A stretch of DNA of 58,402 bases from the NCBI GenBank assembly GCA_030533085.1, contig JAUNJZ010000014.1, forward strand, positions 1 through 58,402, given 5' to 3'. The translations under genes were made by a program, and so were the position numbers. Of this stretch, positions 8,047 to 17,191 are shown piece by piece. The stretch's first letter is position 1; each line of letters opens with the position of its first letter. The notes beneath the pieces were generated by a model, which did no database searches, had not been told where the DNA came from, and saw nothing but the letters and a program-made list of their open reading frames with translations. The stretch comes from Synergistaceae bacterium. Its GTDB lineage: Bacteria > Synergistota > Synergistia > Synergistales > Synergistaceae.

Positions 8047-8451
8047 CTAAATATCGCCGCGTGAATCAGTCTTTGACGCGATAGAAGCTTCCGCACCCTC
8101 CGCCCCCGCGCGCAGTCTGGCTTTAACGAAGGCTACAAAGCCGCGCGCTTCGGCGGCGGCGGTATAGATAAGGATGAGATAGGGCGGCAGGAATACGAAG
8201 AACATCACGATAAAGAATACGGTGGTATTCTCCGGCAGCAGCTGCAGCGGGGTGAGCAGCAGAAAAAAGGCCAGCGCCGCGTATATCTTTTTTGATGGTG
8301 GACGGCCCTTAATAATGTCCATCACCCGCACAAAAAGAGCCGTGGCGGCGATATCGGCGACGCCGCAGAGGATGCCCCCGGCGCGCAGCCCGTTCAGGTA
8401 CGTCTCTCCGCGAAAGGAGGAGGCTATCCAGAGAAATAGTTCGTCAATCAT
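8047..8451 (-). CDS. Small membrane protein of unknown function (downstream member of a pair)
   Basis: 134 aa with about three hydrophobic segments: VADIAATALFVRV, IYAALAFFLLL, and a long one around TVFFIVMFFVFLPPYLILIYTA. The C-terminus is Ala/Arg-rich and charged. No family recognised. Its ATG overlaps the stop of the neighbouring membrane protein (8448-8451), so the two are made together and may form one complex. Confidence 0.62.
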   Translation of the reverse strand: MIDELFLWIASSFRGETYLNGLRAGGILCGVADIAATALFVRVMDIIKGRPPSKKIYAALAFFLLLTPLQLLPENTTVFFIVMFFVFLPPYLILIYTAAAEARGFVAFVKARLRAGAEGAEASIASKTDSRGDI

Positions 8452-9038
8452 GGCGCGTCACTCCGAAGCCGGCGCAGAAAGAGCAAAAAGAGCAGCGCCC
8501 CCAGAGCCTCAAGGGCAATATAAGAAAAATTGCAGAGCTGGACGAAAAAGCGCCCTATCCACATATATTCCTCCATCGACAGCCCGAAGCGGGAGGCGGC
8601 GGAGAGGCTGAGCCAGATATAGCCGGCGGCCGTCACGGCGACCAGCGAACAGAGCAGGGCGTCGCCGGGGAGCGTAGGGCGCGCGGCTGAAAGCCCCTTG
8701 CGGTAAAGACGCACGATACGCGAAAAGTACAGCACCAGCAGAGAATCAAAGAGCACCATCGCCGCGCAGAGCGAAATGCGCACGCCCCAAGGGAAATAGT
8801 CCCTGCCCCCCACTACAAGCAGCCGCTCCGTCCACATGGGAAAAATATCCCGAATAAAGGCTAGCAGAGCCGCCGCAAGCAGCAAAGCCGCCTGACGAAC
8901 AAGCTCCCAGCGCATATTCCCGCCTCTTCCGGCGATATCCTCATAGGCATATTTGATACAGCCAAAGCAGAGCTGCTGCACAAAAAGCCAGAAAAGGCAA
9001 AGCAGCCGCTCTATGAGAAATATATTTATCTCCCGCAC
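8448..9038 (-). CDS. Small membrane protein of unknown function (upstream member of a pair)
   Basis: 196 aa from a GTG at 9038. A possible alternative is ATG 8915, which has a better spaced GGAAGAGG site and gives 155 aa. There are four to five hydrophobic segments, including LFWLFVQQLCFGC (only in the long form), AALLLAAALLAFI, ISLCAAMVLFDSLLVLYF and ALEALGALLFLLFL. No family recognised. It follows the cysteine desulfidase-type gene by 34 bases and overlaps the next membrane gene by 4 bases. An operon is likely, but there is no functional hint. Confidence 0.58.
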   Translation of the reverse strand: MREINIFLIERLLCLFWLFVQQLCFGCIKYAYEDIAGRGGNMRWELVRQAALLLAAALLAFIRDIFPMWTERLLVVGGRDYFPWGVRISLCAAMVLFDSLLVLYFSRIVRLYRKGLSAARPTLPGDALLCSLVAVTAAGYIWLSLSAASRFGLSMEEYMWIGRFFVQLCNFSYIALEALGALLFLLFLRRLRSDAP

Positions 9039-9072
9039 CCTCTCTCAAAGCCGGAGGCGGCAGTCCGCCTCT

Positions 9073-10395
9073 CTAAAAGATATCCGCCGCGGGTCTGTGG
9101 CGTTTATCAAGAATATCTATCATCACGCGGTCTACCGTCTTCATCCCCTCGCGCGACACGCGCCCGACGTTGGCGACAGTCTCTTCTATCGTTTCGCCGA
9201 ATACCCCCTGCGGCACGCCGAGCCTTTGATTCCGCAGCGCCCACTCCGCCGCGTAATATGCCTCCGACGCGGCTGAGCCGACCTTCAGCGCGCAGCTCTC
9301 CTTCGCGCCGTCGCAGAGCATTCCCGCGATATTCGCAAGCAGCAGGCTGACCGCCGTGCATATCTGCTCATAGCTGCCGCCCTCCATAAAGGCCATACCG
9401 GCCGCAGCTCCGGCTCCCGCCGCGACGGAACAGCCGCAGACCGGCGAGAGGCGTCCCAGATTATGCTTGACGAAGCTCGTAGCCAGATGGCTCACCGCCA
9501 CAGCCTTCGCTATCTCCGTCTCACTCTTGCCGCGGCGCTTTCCAAGCACGGCTACCGGCAATATCGCCGTAATCCCGTGGTTGCCGCTGCCCGCGCTGCT
9601 CATGACCGGCAGCAGGATTCCGGACATCCTCGCCTCCGCCGCCGCCGCTGTCGTAGCGCGTATCTCCAGCGCCTCCGAGAGCGCGCCGCCCTCCATTTCC
9701 AGCATTGTGAGGCTGAACTTGCCGCTTTGCAGACAGTCTCCGCAGCTCCGGCATTCATCGGCTGTTTTCAGACCGCCGTCCGCGACCCTGTAATTCATCC
9801 GAATACCCTCCCAGATGAATTTTATATCATCGTCGTCCAGCTCATCCGCCATCGCCAGCACATCCTTGAAAAGCGCCGGAAAACCGTCGTCGGCGAAGCC
9901 GCCGGATGAAGCGGCTCTCTTTGTCTCAAAGCGCGTTTCATTATCGACCGCGACCTTTATTACATTGGAGTGACTGCCCTCTATAAGACAGACGGCCTTA
10001 TGCGCGGGGGTAAAGACAGACGCCAGAACATAAACGCCGCTTCTGTCCGGGTCGCAGTAGATAGAGACGCGCTCGTCGCGCACCCACTCTTCCGCCTTCG
10101 CCACATCGCCGGAGCTGCTTCCGCGCAGCACCTCCAGCCCCAGCGACGCATCCCCGCATATAGCGCCCATAGCCGCCGCGATGGCATTGCCGCGCGCCCC
10201 CTTAGTGCCTGGAATGCCGACAGCCATGCCGTTCTTATAAATTCCGGAGCTTACCGTCACGCGGACGGAGGCCACATCCTCCCTGTCCGGCAGCTCCGAA
10301 CAGGCGCGGGCCACAGCAAGCGCCACAGCCCCCGGCTCCGTACAGCCCAACGCCGGCTTGACCTCGCCGCGAAGAAATTCTTTCAGTGTAAGCAC
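9073..10395 (-). CDS. L-cysteine desulfidase / UPF0597 family (CyuA/YhaM-like)
   Basis: 440-aa iron-sulfur enzyme of the family that includes archaeal cysteine desulfidase and E. coli CyuA (YhaM). Members break L-cysteine into pyruvate, ammonia and sulfide and share a fold with the alpha domain of iron-sulfur serine dehydratases. Cysteine positions fit a labile cluster: ALGCTEPGA near the N-terminus, ECRSCGDCLQ mid-protein, and PVCGCSVAAGAG toward the C-terminus. The start is GTG 10395, seven bases after AAAAGGAGG. A longer frame from 10434 begins upstream of that site. It heads a probable unit with the two small membrane proteins. It complements the serine and threonine ammonia-lyases in a pyruvate-generating amino acid economy. 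Confidence 0.85.
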   Translation of the reverse strand: MLTLKEFLRGEVKPALGCTEPGAVALAVARACSELPDREDVASVRVTVSSGIYKNGMAVGIPGTKGARGNAIAAAMGAICGDASLGLEVLRGSSSGDVAKAEEWVRDERVSIYCDPDRSGVYVLASVFTPAHKAVCLIEGSHSNVIKVAVDNETRFETKRAASSGGFADDGFPALFKDVLAMADELDDDDIKFIWEGIRMNYRVADGGLKTADECRSCGDCLQSGKFSLTMLEMEGGALSEALEIRATTAAAAEARMSGILLPVMSSAGSGNHGITAILPVAVLGKRRGKSETEIAKAVAVSHLATSFVKHNLGRLSPVCGCSVAAGAGAAAGMAFMEGGSYEQICTAVSLLLANIAGMLCDGAKESCALKVGSAASEAYYAAEWALRNQRLGVPQGVFGETIEETVANVGRVSREGMKTVDRVMIDILDKRHRPAADIF

Positions 10396-10595
10396 AATCA
10401 CGCCTCCTTTTTTATACCGTAACCTTCTTATCATATTTATGTCAGTAAGATTATATCATTCCACAGGCTTTTATACGGCTTATGCCCGCTCAGAGGGCAG
10501 CCGCGCCGGAGCTGGCAGGAAGCGGAGCGGGGGAAAGGAAGGAGAAGGAGGCGTAAGACCGAGTGCGGCGCACGCCCGACTCTTTCGGCGACGAT

Positions 10596-11705
10596 TTATA
10601 TTATTTCCGCCGTCTTCGCGATTATTTCATCCGCCGCCTCCGGCCTTGCAAGTTCCTTTGCCGCTTCGCTCATTTCCTGCGCGGCGCCGCCGGAAAAGAG
10701 CGCGGCGGCCGCCTCCGCCGCTTTTGAGGGGCGTGGGATATGCCAGGCTGCGCCTTTTGACGTGAGGTAGGCCATGTTCAGCTCTTCCTGTCCTGGTATC
10801 GGGTCGATGAGCAGCATGGGCAGTCCGGCGCACAGCGCCTCGGAGACGGAGAGGCCGCCTGGCTTCATCACCGCCGCGTCGGCGGCGGCGTAGTAGTTTT
10901 CCATGTCAGGGACGAAGCCTTTTACTCTCACGTTTTCTTTGAAGCGGAAGTATCCCTCCATCTGCCAAAGCAGTCTGTGATTGCCGCCGCATACTACTAC
11001 GACGCGCAGCCCGCGAATGGCCGCGAGAGATTTTGCCGCCGCGAAGAGCGCGCCGGCCCCAAGGCCGCCGCCGCTGACCAGTATCACGCGTTCGTCCCGC
11101 GGGAGGCCGAGCCTTGCGCGCGCCTCTTCTTTTGCGGGGAGTTTTTTGTATTTCCGCGCTATAGGCACGCCGCTGTCGCTGACGTTGTATATGCCGCGGG
11201 AGGCGCGGCGGCTGACGGCGCGTTCGCTGCCGGCGAAGGACCAGGCGAAATCTGCGCTGAGCTGGAAGCTGTGACATTCAAAATCGGTATCGACGCAGCA
11301 GACGGGCATAAGCCCACTCTGCGCGCGGGCCAGCTCCGCCGCGCCGAAGTAGTGGGTGAAGAGCGCCGCTTCCGTGCCGTTTGCCGCGAAGAGTCTGTCT
11401 AGCCGCGGCAGGTAGAGGCGGCAGAGCTTTTCATGAGTCCATTCAAAGGCCCGCGACTGCGCCCCAGGACGGTCGGAGCCCCAGTAGAAAGCCCCCCAGA
11501 GCCACGGCGCGCGGCGCGCCATAGCGGCGTAGCCCTCCGATACGGCATATTTCAACCATGGGGGAATTATGTCGAGAATGTCAAGGCAGAGCAGGCGCCC
11601 CTGCGGGTTGTAGGCGAGAAAGGCTTCGCAGAGGGCGAAGGCCGCCGTTTTATGTCCCGTTCCCTCCGAGGCGTATATCACAGCGAGGGAGTTCAGCTTT
11701 TTCAT
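10596..11705 (-). CDS. MGDG-synthase/UgtP-like glycosyltransferase (GT28 type)
   Basis: 369-aa GT-B glycosyltransferase of the MurG/UgtP/monogalactosyl-diacylglycerol synthase group. It begins with a YASEGTGHKTAA loop, matching the family's glycine-rich acceptor loop. It has the C-terminal nucleotide-sugar site VKPGGLSVSEAL followed by PMLLIDPIPGQEE. These enzymes add sugar to diacylglycerol at the cytoplasmic face of the membrane. The exact sugar and lipid are not predictable. The ATG overlaps the stop of the DHH phosphoesterase gene (11702-11705), so the two are coupled. Confidence 0.85.
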   Translation of the reverse strand: MKKLNSLAVIYASEGTGHKTAAFALCEAFLAYNPQGRLLCLDILDIIPPWLKYAVSEGYAAMARRAPWLWGAFYWGSDRPGAQSRAFEWTHEKLCRLYLPRLDRLFAANGTEAALFTHYFGAAELARAQSGLMPVCCVDTDFECHSFQLSADFAWSFAGSERAVSRRASRGIYNVSDSGVPIARKYKKLPAKEEARARLGLPRDERVILVSGGGLGAGALFAAAKSLAAIRGLRVVVVCGGNHRLLWQMEGYFRFKENVRVKGFVPDMENYYAAADAAVMKPGGLSVSEALCAGLPMLLIDPIPGQEELNMAYLTSKGAAWHIPRPSKAAEAAAALFSGGAAQEMSEAAKELARPEAADEIIAKTAEII

Positions 11706-12700
11706 GCAAGTCCTTTGAAGAGATCTCCCAGCGTCACCTTAGGAGCGGAATTGCGCTCCTTCTCGACGCGGATCGCCGCCAGTATCGAGTCGCGCATCTG
11801 CTCCTGCGTGTAGTTGCGCGGGAAGTAGAGGGCGGAGGCGTCTCCGTGGCCGCCGCCGCGGATTTTCCTGCCGTCTTTCAGCAGAGCCAGCACGCGCCCG
11901 GCAAGGCCGTCGCGGCTGCGCATGGATATGGCCCAGTCTCCTCCCAGCCTGCGCGCCGCTACAGCCGCCACCTGCGGCGGGTTTTCGTCGCGGTCCAGCA
12001 GCAGTCCGCAGAAGTCGGAGACGTCGCCGTATTCAAGAATGCCGTCGCAGACAAATGACAGCTCGCCGCCGGAGCGCCAGATATGTTCCTTCGCCTGAGC
12101 GAAGCGCGCCTCCTGCCGTTCGGTAAATTCCGACGCGCCGCGCCGCTCCGCCGGCGAAAGCTCCGCGCTTGGGTCGCTCATAAGGCGCGCGAGCATCCCC
12201 CACTGGCCGCACATCGTCACCAGCGCCTGCCACAGCCTGCTTTCAGGTATCTGCCCAAGCCACAGGTCGCGGTCGTTGGCGATTCTCATCACAGGCTCCA
12301 GCTCGGCAAGCGTCTTTTGAGTGCGTTCATCCTTCGCGTTATCGCGCAGCCAGCTCCAATAAACCAGCGCCCCGCAGTAATTCGTATCGATGACCGCCCA
12401 TTTCCGGTTGCCGTAGCGCTCAGAGGTGCTTTTGTGGTGGTCGAAGAGAAAAGGGGGCTTCGAGCCGTCGCAGAGCCTGTCTATTTCGTCTATCGTCTGC
12501 TCGCGCTGGCAGAAGAGGTCTAGCACCAGAGGCTCCTGTCCGGCGGCGAGCGTTTCCAGTATCAGCGCGTCAACGTCGCCGTAGCCGGTGAGCGATATCC
12601 GTATCAGGCGCTCGTGATGATGGACATGCCAGGCAAGCGCCGCCGCCGCGACGCCGTCGAGATCTGTATGACTGATTATATGAAGTAGAGGTTTATCCAT
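11702..12700 (-). CDS. DHH-superfamily phosphoesterase (NrnB-like)
   Basis: 332-aa phosphoesterase of the DHH family. It has the metal-binding motifs SHTDLDG (motif I), LVLDLFC (motif II) and FDHHKST (the DHH motif). It also has a C-terminal DHHA1-like part with AISMRSRDG and the glycine/histidine-rich KIRGGGHGDASAL. Relatives hydrolyse short oligonucleotides or cyclic-dinucleotide breakdown products, or act as cAMP/cGMP phosphodiesterases. The substrate here is open. The start is ATG 12700 with GGAGG 7 bases upstream. It is translationally coupled to the glycosyltransferase and divergent from the Ppx/GppA gene 51 bases away. Confidence 0.85.
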   Translation of the reverse strand: MDKPLLHIISHTDLDGVAAAALAWHVHHHERLIRISLTGYGDVDALILETLAAGQEPLVLDLFCQREQTIDEIDRLCDGSKPPFLFDHHKSTSERYGNRKWAVIDTNYCGALVYWSWLRDNAKDERTQKTLAELEPVMRIANDRDLWLGQIPESRLWQALVTMCGQWGMLARLMSDPSAELSPAERRGASEFTERQEARFAQAKEHIWRSGGELSFVCDGILEYGDVSDFCGLLLDRDENPPQVAAVAARRLGGDWAISMRSRDGLAGRVLALLKDGRKIRGGGHGDASALYFPRNYTQEQMRDSILAAIRVEKERNSAPKVTLGDLFKGLA

Positions 12701-12751
12701 TGTAATTCCTCCGATTTTTGTCAATAATATATCACAAAGAGGTGTATGTAA

Positions 12752-13660
12752 ATGAAAAAAGCTGTAATAGAAATAGGAACAAATTCAGTTAAGCTGCTGC
12801 TCGGGGAATGCGCCTCCGGCGGCGCGAAGATACTCTACGACGTGAACGTGATAACGAAGCTGGGCGAAGGGCTGAGGGGCGGCGGCGAGCTGTCGGCGGC
12901 GGCTATAGAGCGCACGGTTCAGGCGGCTGGGAAGTTCGCCGCTTTCGCGCGCTTCGAGGGGGCGGAGGAGATAATATGCGTCGGAACCATGGCGCTCCGC
13001 ACGGCGAAGAACGCCGGCGACTTTATCCGCCGTCTCTACGCGCAGAGCGCTCTGGAGCTGCGCGTGCTGAGCGGCGGGGAGGAGGCGGAGCTGTCAGGGC
13101 GCGCGGTGTTGAACGGAATAGCGGGGGCGGACAGCGGCGAGCTTTTGATTTTCGACACAGGCGGCGGCAGCACGGAGTTCATATATTTTAAAGACGGCGA
13201 GGCGAAGCGCTCTTTCAGCGTTGCGATTGGAGCGGTGACGCTGACCGACGAATATTTCCGCGAAGCTCCCGCCGACGCGCGAACAGTCTGCCGCGTTACG
13301 GCCGACCTTACGGAGGGTTTCAGATCGGACGGGGTGAGCGCCGCGCCGCGCGTCATCGGGACTGGGGGCAATGTTACCGCTATAGCCTCGGTGGCGGCGC
13401 GGCTGGCTGAGTACGACCCGGAGAAGGTACACGGAAGTCCGCTCTCGGCGGAAGAGCTTATGCGCCAGATAGCGCTGTACACAAAATGCACGGCTGAGGA
13501 GCGCCGCCGTATCGTCGGGCTGTCGCCCCAGCGCGCCGATATCATACTTGGGGGAGCCTGTATCATACTCGCGGCAATGGAGGCGGCGCGGGTGAAGGAG
13601 ATAACGGTCAGCGACAGAGGGCTGCGCCATGAGCTGCTGAGAGGCGCGCTGGACTGCTGA
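12752..13660 (+). CDS. Ppx/GppA phosphatase family protein (copy 1)
   Basis: 302-aa member of the exopolyphosphatase/guanosine pentaphosphatase family of the ASKHA ATPase fold. It has the N-terminal phosphate-1 loop EIGTNSVKLLLGE, the phosphate-2 motif FDTGGGSTEF and the GTGGNVTAIASV adenosine-side motif. It is the short form, without the extra C-terminal HD domain of E. coli Ppx. It removes terminal phosphate from polyphosphate or pppGpp; which one is not clear. AGAGGTG precedes the ATG. A second, divergent copy is in the ppk operon at 35676, so this one may have taken the other role. Confidence 0.87.
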   Translation: MKKAVIEIGTNSVKLLLGECASGGAKILYDVNVITKLGEGLRGGGELSAAAIERTVQAAGKFAAFARFEGAEEIICVGTMALRTAKNAGDFIRRLYAQSALELRVLSGGEEAELSGRAVLNGIAGADSGELLIFDTGGGSTEFIYFKDGEAKRSFSVAIGAVTLTDEYFREAPADARTVCRVTADLTEGFRSDGVSAAPRVIGTGGNVTAIASVAARLAEYDPEKVHGSPLSAEELMRQIALYTKCTAEERRRIVGLSPQRADIILGGACIILAAMEAARVKEITVSDRGLRHELLRGALDC

Positions 13661-13662
13661 TT

Positions 13663-13696
13663 GGGGGCCGCCTGGCTTCGCGCCTTGACCGCCCCC
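13663..13696. terminator. Weak convergent terminator hairpin
   Basis: GGGGGC (13663-13668) and GCCCCC (13691-13696) flank a GC-rich 22-base interval between two convergent stop codons. The T-tract on either side is poor, so the assignment is tentative. Confidence 0.35.
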
Positions 13697-14182
13697 TTAC
13701 TCCCCTTTCAGGAAGCCCGCCTCATGACGCAGCAAAAAGCTCTTCACGTCAAGGCCGCCGCCGAAGCCGACAAGCTTTCCGTCGGAGCCTATGATGCGGT
13801 GGCAGGGGATGATTATCGCGATAGGATTTCTGTTGTTCGCCATCCCCACAGCGCGGAAGCCCTTTGGCGAGCCTGCCGCGCGCGCGATATCGCCGTAGCT
13901 TGCCGTCGTCCCGTAGGGTATTTTCCTCAGCGCCTCCCAGCAACGCAGCTGAAAGGGCGTTCCCTGCGGCGCGAGCGGCAGCTCGAAGCTACGGCGCGCG
14001 CCGCTGAAATATTCGTCAAGCTGGCGGCGCGCCTCGGCCAGCAGAGGCGTCTCCTCACGGCGCAGATCCCCGCTTATAATGTCGCGGCTGCGCTCAAAAT
14101 GCAGATCGGTCAGTTTGCCGCCCTCTTCCGCCAGAGTCAGCTTCCCAACTCCCTCATAGGAAACCTCTATAAGATATTTCAC
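13697..14182 (-). CDS. ogt: Methylated-DNA--protein-cysteine methyltransferase
   Basis: 161-aa suicide DNA repair protein that removes alkyl groups from O6-alkylguanine onto its own cysteine. The active-site motif IIPCHRII places the acceptor at Cys127. The DNA-binding helix segment IPYGTTASYGDIARAAGSPKGFRAVG precedes it. The length matches the single-domain Ogt form, with no AraC-type Ada domain. It stands alone, convergent with the Ppx/GppA gene. Confidence 0.92.
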   Translation of the reverse strand: MKYLIEVSYEGVGKLTLAEEGGKLTDLHFERSRDIISGDLRREETPLLAEARRQLDEYFSGARRSFELPLAPQGTPFQLRCWEALRKIPYGTTASYGDIARAAGSPKGFRAVGMANNRNPIAIIIPCHRIIGSDGKLVGFGGGLDVKSFLLRHEAGFLKGE

Positions 14183-14528
14183 CCCATCGCACCTCGCATT
14201 TCTATATCATTTCATCAGACAGGCAAATCGTTCAGCCCCGCAAAAGAACTTCTCACATTATCTCTTTTATCCAACGATATGTAAACCGGACAGGATTTTT
14301 AATTCAGTTTTGATTGACTTATTAAAAAGTTTTGCTAAACTAGTATTGTATTCTCTGGGTGAAGAAATTTCACGACTGCCTTTCAAAACAGGAAAGTAAT
14401 CTTTGTCAGGCATTTCGCCGTACTTTTACCGAAGGGATTTTTTGGTAAAATCATATCATTACAGCTATCTGATATTTTTGTATTCATTGTAGTCAGCCAA
14501 GCGGATGAAAAACAAAAGAGGGAAAAAA
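14183..14528 (+). promoter_or_regulatory. Promoter and leader region of the M14-family gene
   Basis: AT-rich intergenic stretch of about 345 bases. TTGACT (14314-14319) and TAAACT (14336-14341), 16 bp apart, form a candidate promoter, giving a leader of about 180 bases. In the leader, TTTTACC (14424-14430) pairs with GGTAAAA (14444-14450). Weaker TGCCT/AGGCA complementarity lies at about 14376-14413. The leader could be structured, but I do not recognise a riboswitch class. No gene is seen. Confidence 0.4.
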
Positions 14529-15470
14529 ATGGGCGGTAAAAAAACTGAAATAATAAATTTTGAAACGGCGGATAAGAAAAAAATCTCGATTCCCGTAGCG
14601 ACTATTGTCGGCGACAGCCCCGGGCCGGACGCGGTGATAACAGCCGGCATCCACGGCCGCGAGTACGGCGGAATACTCTCCGCGATTCAGCTCCTCCAGC
14701 AGCTGACCCCGTCAGATATCAACGGCAGCGTAAAAATCATCACGGTCTGCGACACCGCCGCAAGCGAATGGCACAGCGGCAAGGAGTCTCCGATAGACGG
14801 GCTGAATCTGAACCGCTGCTTTCCGGGAAGGCAGGGCGGAAGCTACAGCGTCGAGCTGGCGGCCCGCATATTCGACGAAATCAAGGGCGCGGATTACCAC
14901 ATGGACATACACAGCGGGCTGTATCTTGAAAGCTGCATACCATTTTCCACCTACCACCGCGGACGCAGCGGCGCGCTTAACGACCGTTCGCACGAAATAG
15001 CCTACTACTACGGCCTGCCGAACATAGTCATCACAGAGAGCGAGGGGCGCTGGCCCGACAAAGGGACATGCTACGCGGCCGCCTACGAAAATATAGGCAT
15101 TCCCTCCGCGCTGATGCTGACAGGCTCCTTCGGAGTATCGGGGAAAGAGGATATACAGCGTCACATCAAGGGAATAAAAAACGTCCTGCGGCACTTCGGT
15201 TCCCTAAAGGGCGACGCCGCGCCTGTCGGCCGCCCGCTGATACATGAGAATATGGAATGGCTTTATACAAAGAACGGCGGCATATACCATAGAATGGTCA
15301 ACGTCGGAGAGCGCGTGCGGCGCGGGCAGCTCATCGCCCTGATAACGGACTATTTCGGCGCTCCCGTGGAGAAGATAGTCTCCCCCATCAACGGACAGAT
15401 CCTGATTTTGACGGAAAGTTCCGTAGCCTCTCCAAAAGACTTCGCGGCAGCCATAGGCGTTACGAAATAA
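14529..15470 (+). CDS. Succinylglutamate desuccinylase/aspartoacylase-family amidohydrolase (M14)
   Basis: 313-aa zinc hydrolase of the AstE/AspA branch of the carboxypeptidase M14 fold, which removes acyl groups from N-acyl amino acids. Zinc ligands are in AGIHGREYGG (His and Glu) and in MDIHSG (second His). NLNRCFPG is the conserved substrate-binding arginine segment. The C-terminal beta domain ends with VEKIVSPINGQILIL, similar to a biotinyl/lipoyl-like barrel in this family. The start is ATG 14529 with AGAGGG seven bases before it. An in-frame ATG at 14505 has no ribosome site. A monocistronic gene; a catabolic role in amino acid scavenging is likely, but the exact substrate is unknown. 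Confidence 0.82.
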   Translation: MGGKKTEIINFETADKKKISIPVATIVGDSPGPDAVITAGIHGREYGGILSAIQLLQQLTPSDINGSVKIITVCDTAASEWHSGKESPIDGLNLNRCFPGRQGGSYSVELAARIFDEIKGADYHMDIHSGLYLESCIPFSTYHRGRSGALNDRSHEIAYYYGLPNIVITESEGRWPDKGTCYAAAYENIGIPSALMLTGSFGVSGKEDIQRHIKGIKNVLRHFGSLKGDAAPVGRPLIHENMEWLYTKNGGIYHRMVNVGERVRRGQLIALITDYFGAPVEKIVSPINGQILILTESSVASPKDFAAAIGVTK

Positions 15471-15678
15471 GAGGGCGCAATGAAGCCGCGCGCCGACAAA
15501 GAAAACAGGACAGAGACAGCTTTCTGATAGCGCCGCATCCCGCTGGCCGCGTCGTTTCGCGCGGAAAAAACGGCGGAATTTATAACTTCTTCAAATCGAC
15601 AAACTGTTAAAATAAAAGAAAAAACAAAGCGCTGCGGCATGGGCTGACCGCGGCACTAAGCTGAATCCGCTTATCGTG

Positions 15679-15708
15679 AAATGAGCGCCGGCAGCGCGGC
15701 GCTCATTT
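15679..15708. terminator. Hairpin terminator downstream of glnA
   Basis: AAATGAGCGCCG (15679-15690) pairs perfectly with CGGCGCTCATTT (15697-15708), loop 6. It lies in the 307-base convergent gap between the M14 gene and glnA. The rest of the gap (15471-15777) has no gene. A second weaker GGCC-based hairpin lies near 15740-15770. Confidence 0.6.
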
Positions 15709-15777
15709 CGTGAAGCTATTTTCATATCCTTAAAGCGGAGGCCTTCTCAGCCAGATGGGCGAGGGCCTTTCGCTTAT

Positions 15778-17130
15778 TTAAAAGTACAGCTCATACTCCT
15801 GCGGCGTCGGCGCGTTGTAGACATATTCCGCCTCGGCGCGTTTCGCCCTCGTCCACAGCTCAAGCAGCTTATCCGGGAAGGCGGGAGCAAGATATTCCTT
15901 ATCCTTTTCAATCCCGTCAAGCACATCGTTCAGATTAAGCGGGAATGTCAGCTCCTCTTTGGCGTCCTGACTCTGATAGCCGAGCGCCACGGGGTCCATT
16001 CCCTTAACTATCCCGTCTGCGCCGGCCAGCACCATCGCCGCGAGGAAGAAGTAGAGATTGCAGGAGGCGTCTCCGGTGCGGTATTCTACGCGCGTCTCCT
16101 CCTTTTTGACATAGCCGGGGATACGCACCGCCGCCGCGCGCGAACCTTTAGCGAAGGTCGCGGAGACGGGGGCCTCGTAGCCGTGGACAAGACGGCGGTA
16201 GCTGTTCGTGCTCGGACAGGCGAAGGCGAGCAGGCTGCCTGTGAGGCTGTGCGAGAGCATACCCGCGATATAGGACAGCCCCTCGCGGGAGAGATGGAAA
16301 AGCTCCTCGCCGGGGAATATGGATTTTCCATCCTTCTCAAGGAACTGATGCACGTGCATACCGTTGCCGGGCATCTTGTAAAGGGGCTTTGGCATAAAGG
16401 TGACGCAAAGTCCCCATTCGGAGGCCACCTGACGAATGATCCATTTCGCCAGCGACACCTTGTCCGCCGCCGCGGCCATATCCATAAAATCAAGCTCTAT
16501 CTCAAGCTGCGATACGGCGACCTCGTGATGGTGATATTTCACCGGAATGCCCAGCACCTCCATCAGATGCACCGTCTCGTTGCGGAAATCCATGTAACTG
16601 TCATCAGGCGGCATACGGTGATAGGCTCTGTGCAGCCCGACGCGCGGCTTGTCGTCATAGCCCTCGCCAAGCCCCTCGGAAGATTTCACGCGGTAAAAGG
16701 CGCCTTCGACGCCGCTCGCGTACTCCGCCTCCTCAAAGACGTAATACTCAAGCTCTACCAGCACCTTCGCAGTGTCGGCGATATTGTTGTCGCGCAGGAA
16801 CTTCTGCGCGTTGCGTATCACATTGCGCGGATACTGGTCAAAGGTCTCGCGCTCCGTCGATACCACGTCGCATAGAACGTGAAGCGTGCGGTAGCCGTCG
16901 CGCGTCTCAAAAAAGGCGGTGGACATATCGGGAATCGCCACCATGTCAGAATTGTTCACCTTGGCATAGCCATAGTTTGAAGCGTCAAAGCCAATGCCCT
17001 CTTTCAGCACCTTTTCGGATACATAGCCTCGCGGCAGAGAGACGCTGCGGATATTTCCGGCAATGTCCACCATCAGCAGATTAAGAAAATCCGCCTCTTC
17101 GATATGGCCGTTGAAACGTTCAAGCTGCAT
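15778..17130 (-). CDS. glnA: Glutamine synthetase, type I
   Basis: 450-aa ammonia-assimilating enzyme that makes glutamine from glutamate, ammonia and ATP. Recognisable blocks include FDASNYGY near the N-terminus, the ATP-binding GNGMHVHQFL, and YRRLVHGYEAPV with AVRIPGY around the glutamate site. The tyrosine adenylylation motif of the GSI-beta enzymes (NLYDLP) is not visible, so control by adenylylation is unlikely. The start is ATG 17130, since GGAGGGG lies immediately before it and overlaps an earlier in-frame ATG at 17145. It is transcribed alone from a promoter at 17202-17229 whose -10 is covered by a short palindrome. Confidence 0.93.
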   Translation of the reverse strand: MQLERFNGHIEEADFLNLLMVDIAGNIRSVSLPRGYVSEKVLKEGIGFDASNYGYAKVNNSDMVAIPDMSTAFFETRDGYRTLHVLCDVVSTERETFDQYPRNVIRNAQKFLRDNNIADTAKVLVELEYYVFEEAEYASGVEGAFYRVKSSEGLGEGYDDKPRVGLHRAYHRMPPDDSYMDFRNETVHLMEVLGIPVKYHHHEVAVSQLEIELDFMDMAAAADKVSLAKWIIRQVASEWGLCVTFMPKPLYKMPGNGMHVHQFLEKDGKSIFPGEELFHLSREGLSYIAGMLSHSLTGSLLAFACPSTNSYRRLVHGYEAPVSATFAKGSRAAAVRIPGYVKKEETRVEYRTGDASCNLYFFLAAMVLAGADGIVKGMDPVALGYQSQDAKEELTFPLNLNDVLDGIEKDKEYLAPAFPDKLLELWTRAKRAEAEYVYNAPTPQEYELYF

Positions 17131-17191
17131 TACTAACCCCTCCATAATTTTTTCTGACTATCGGAGCTTGCTCTGTAACCGTGAAACTGGG

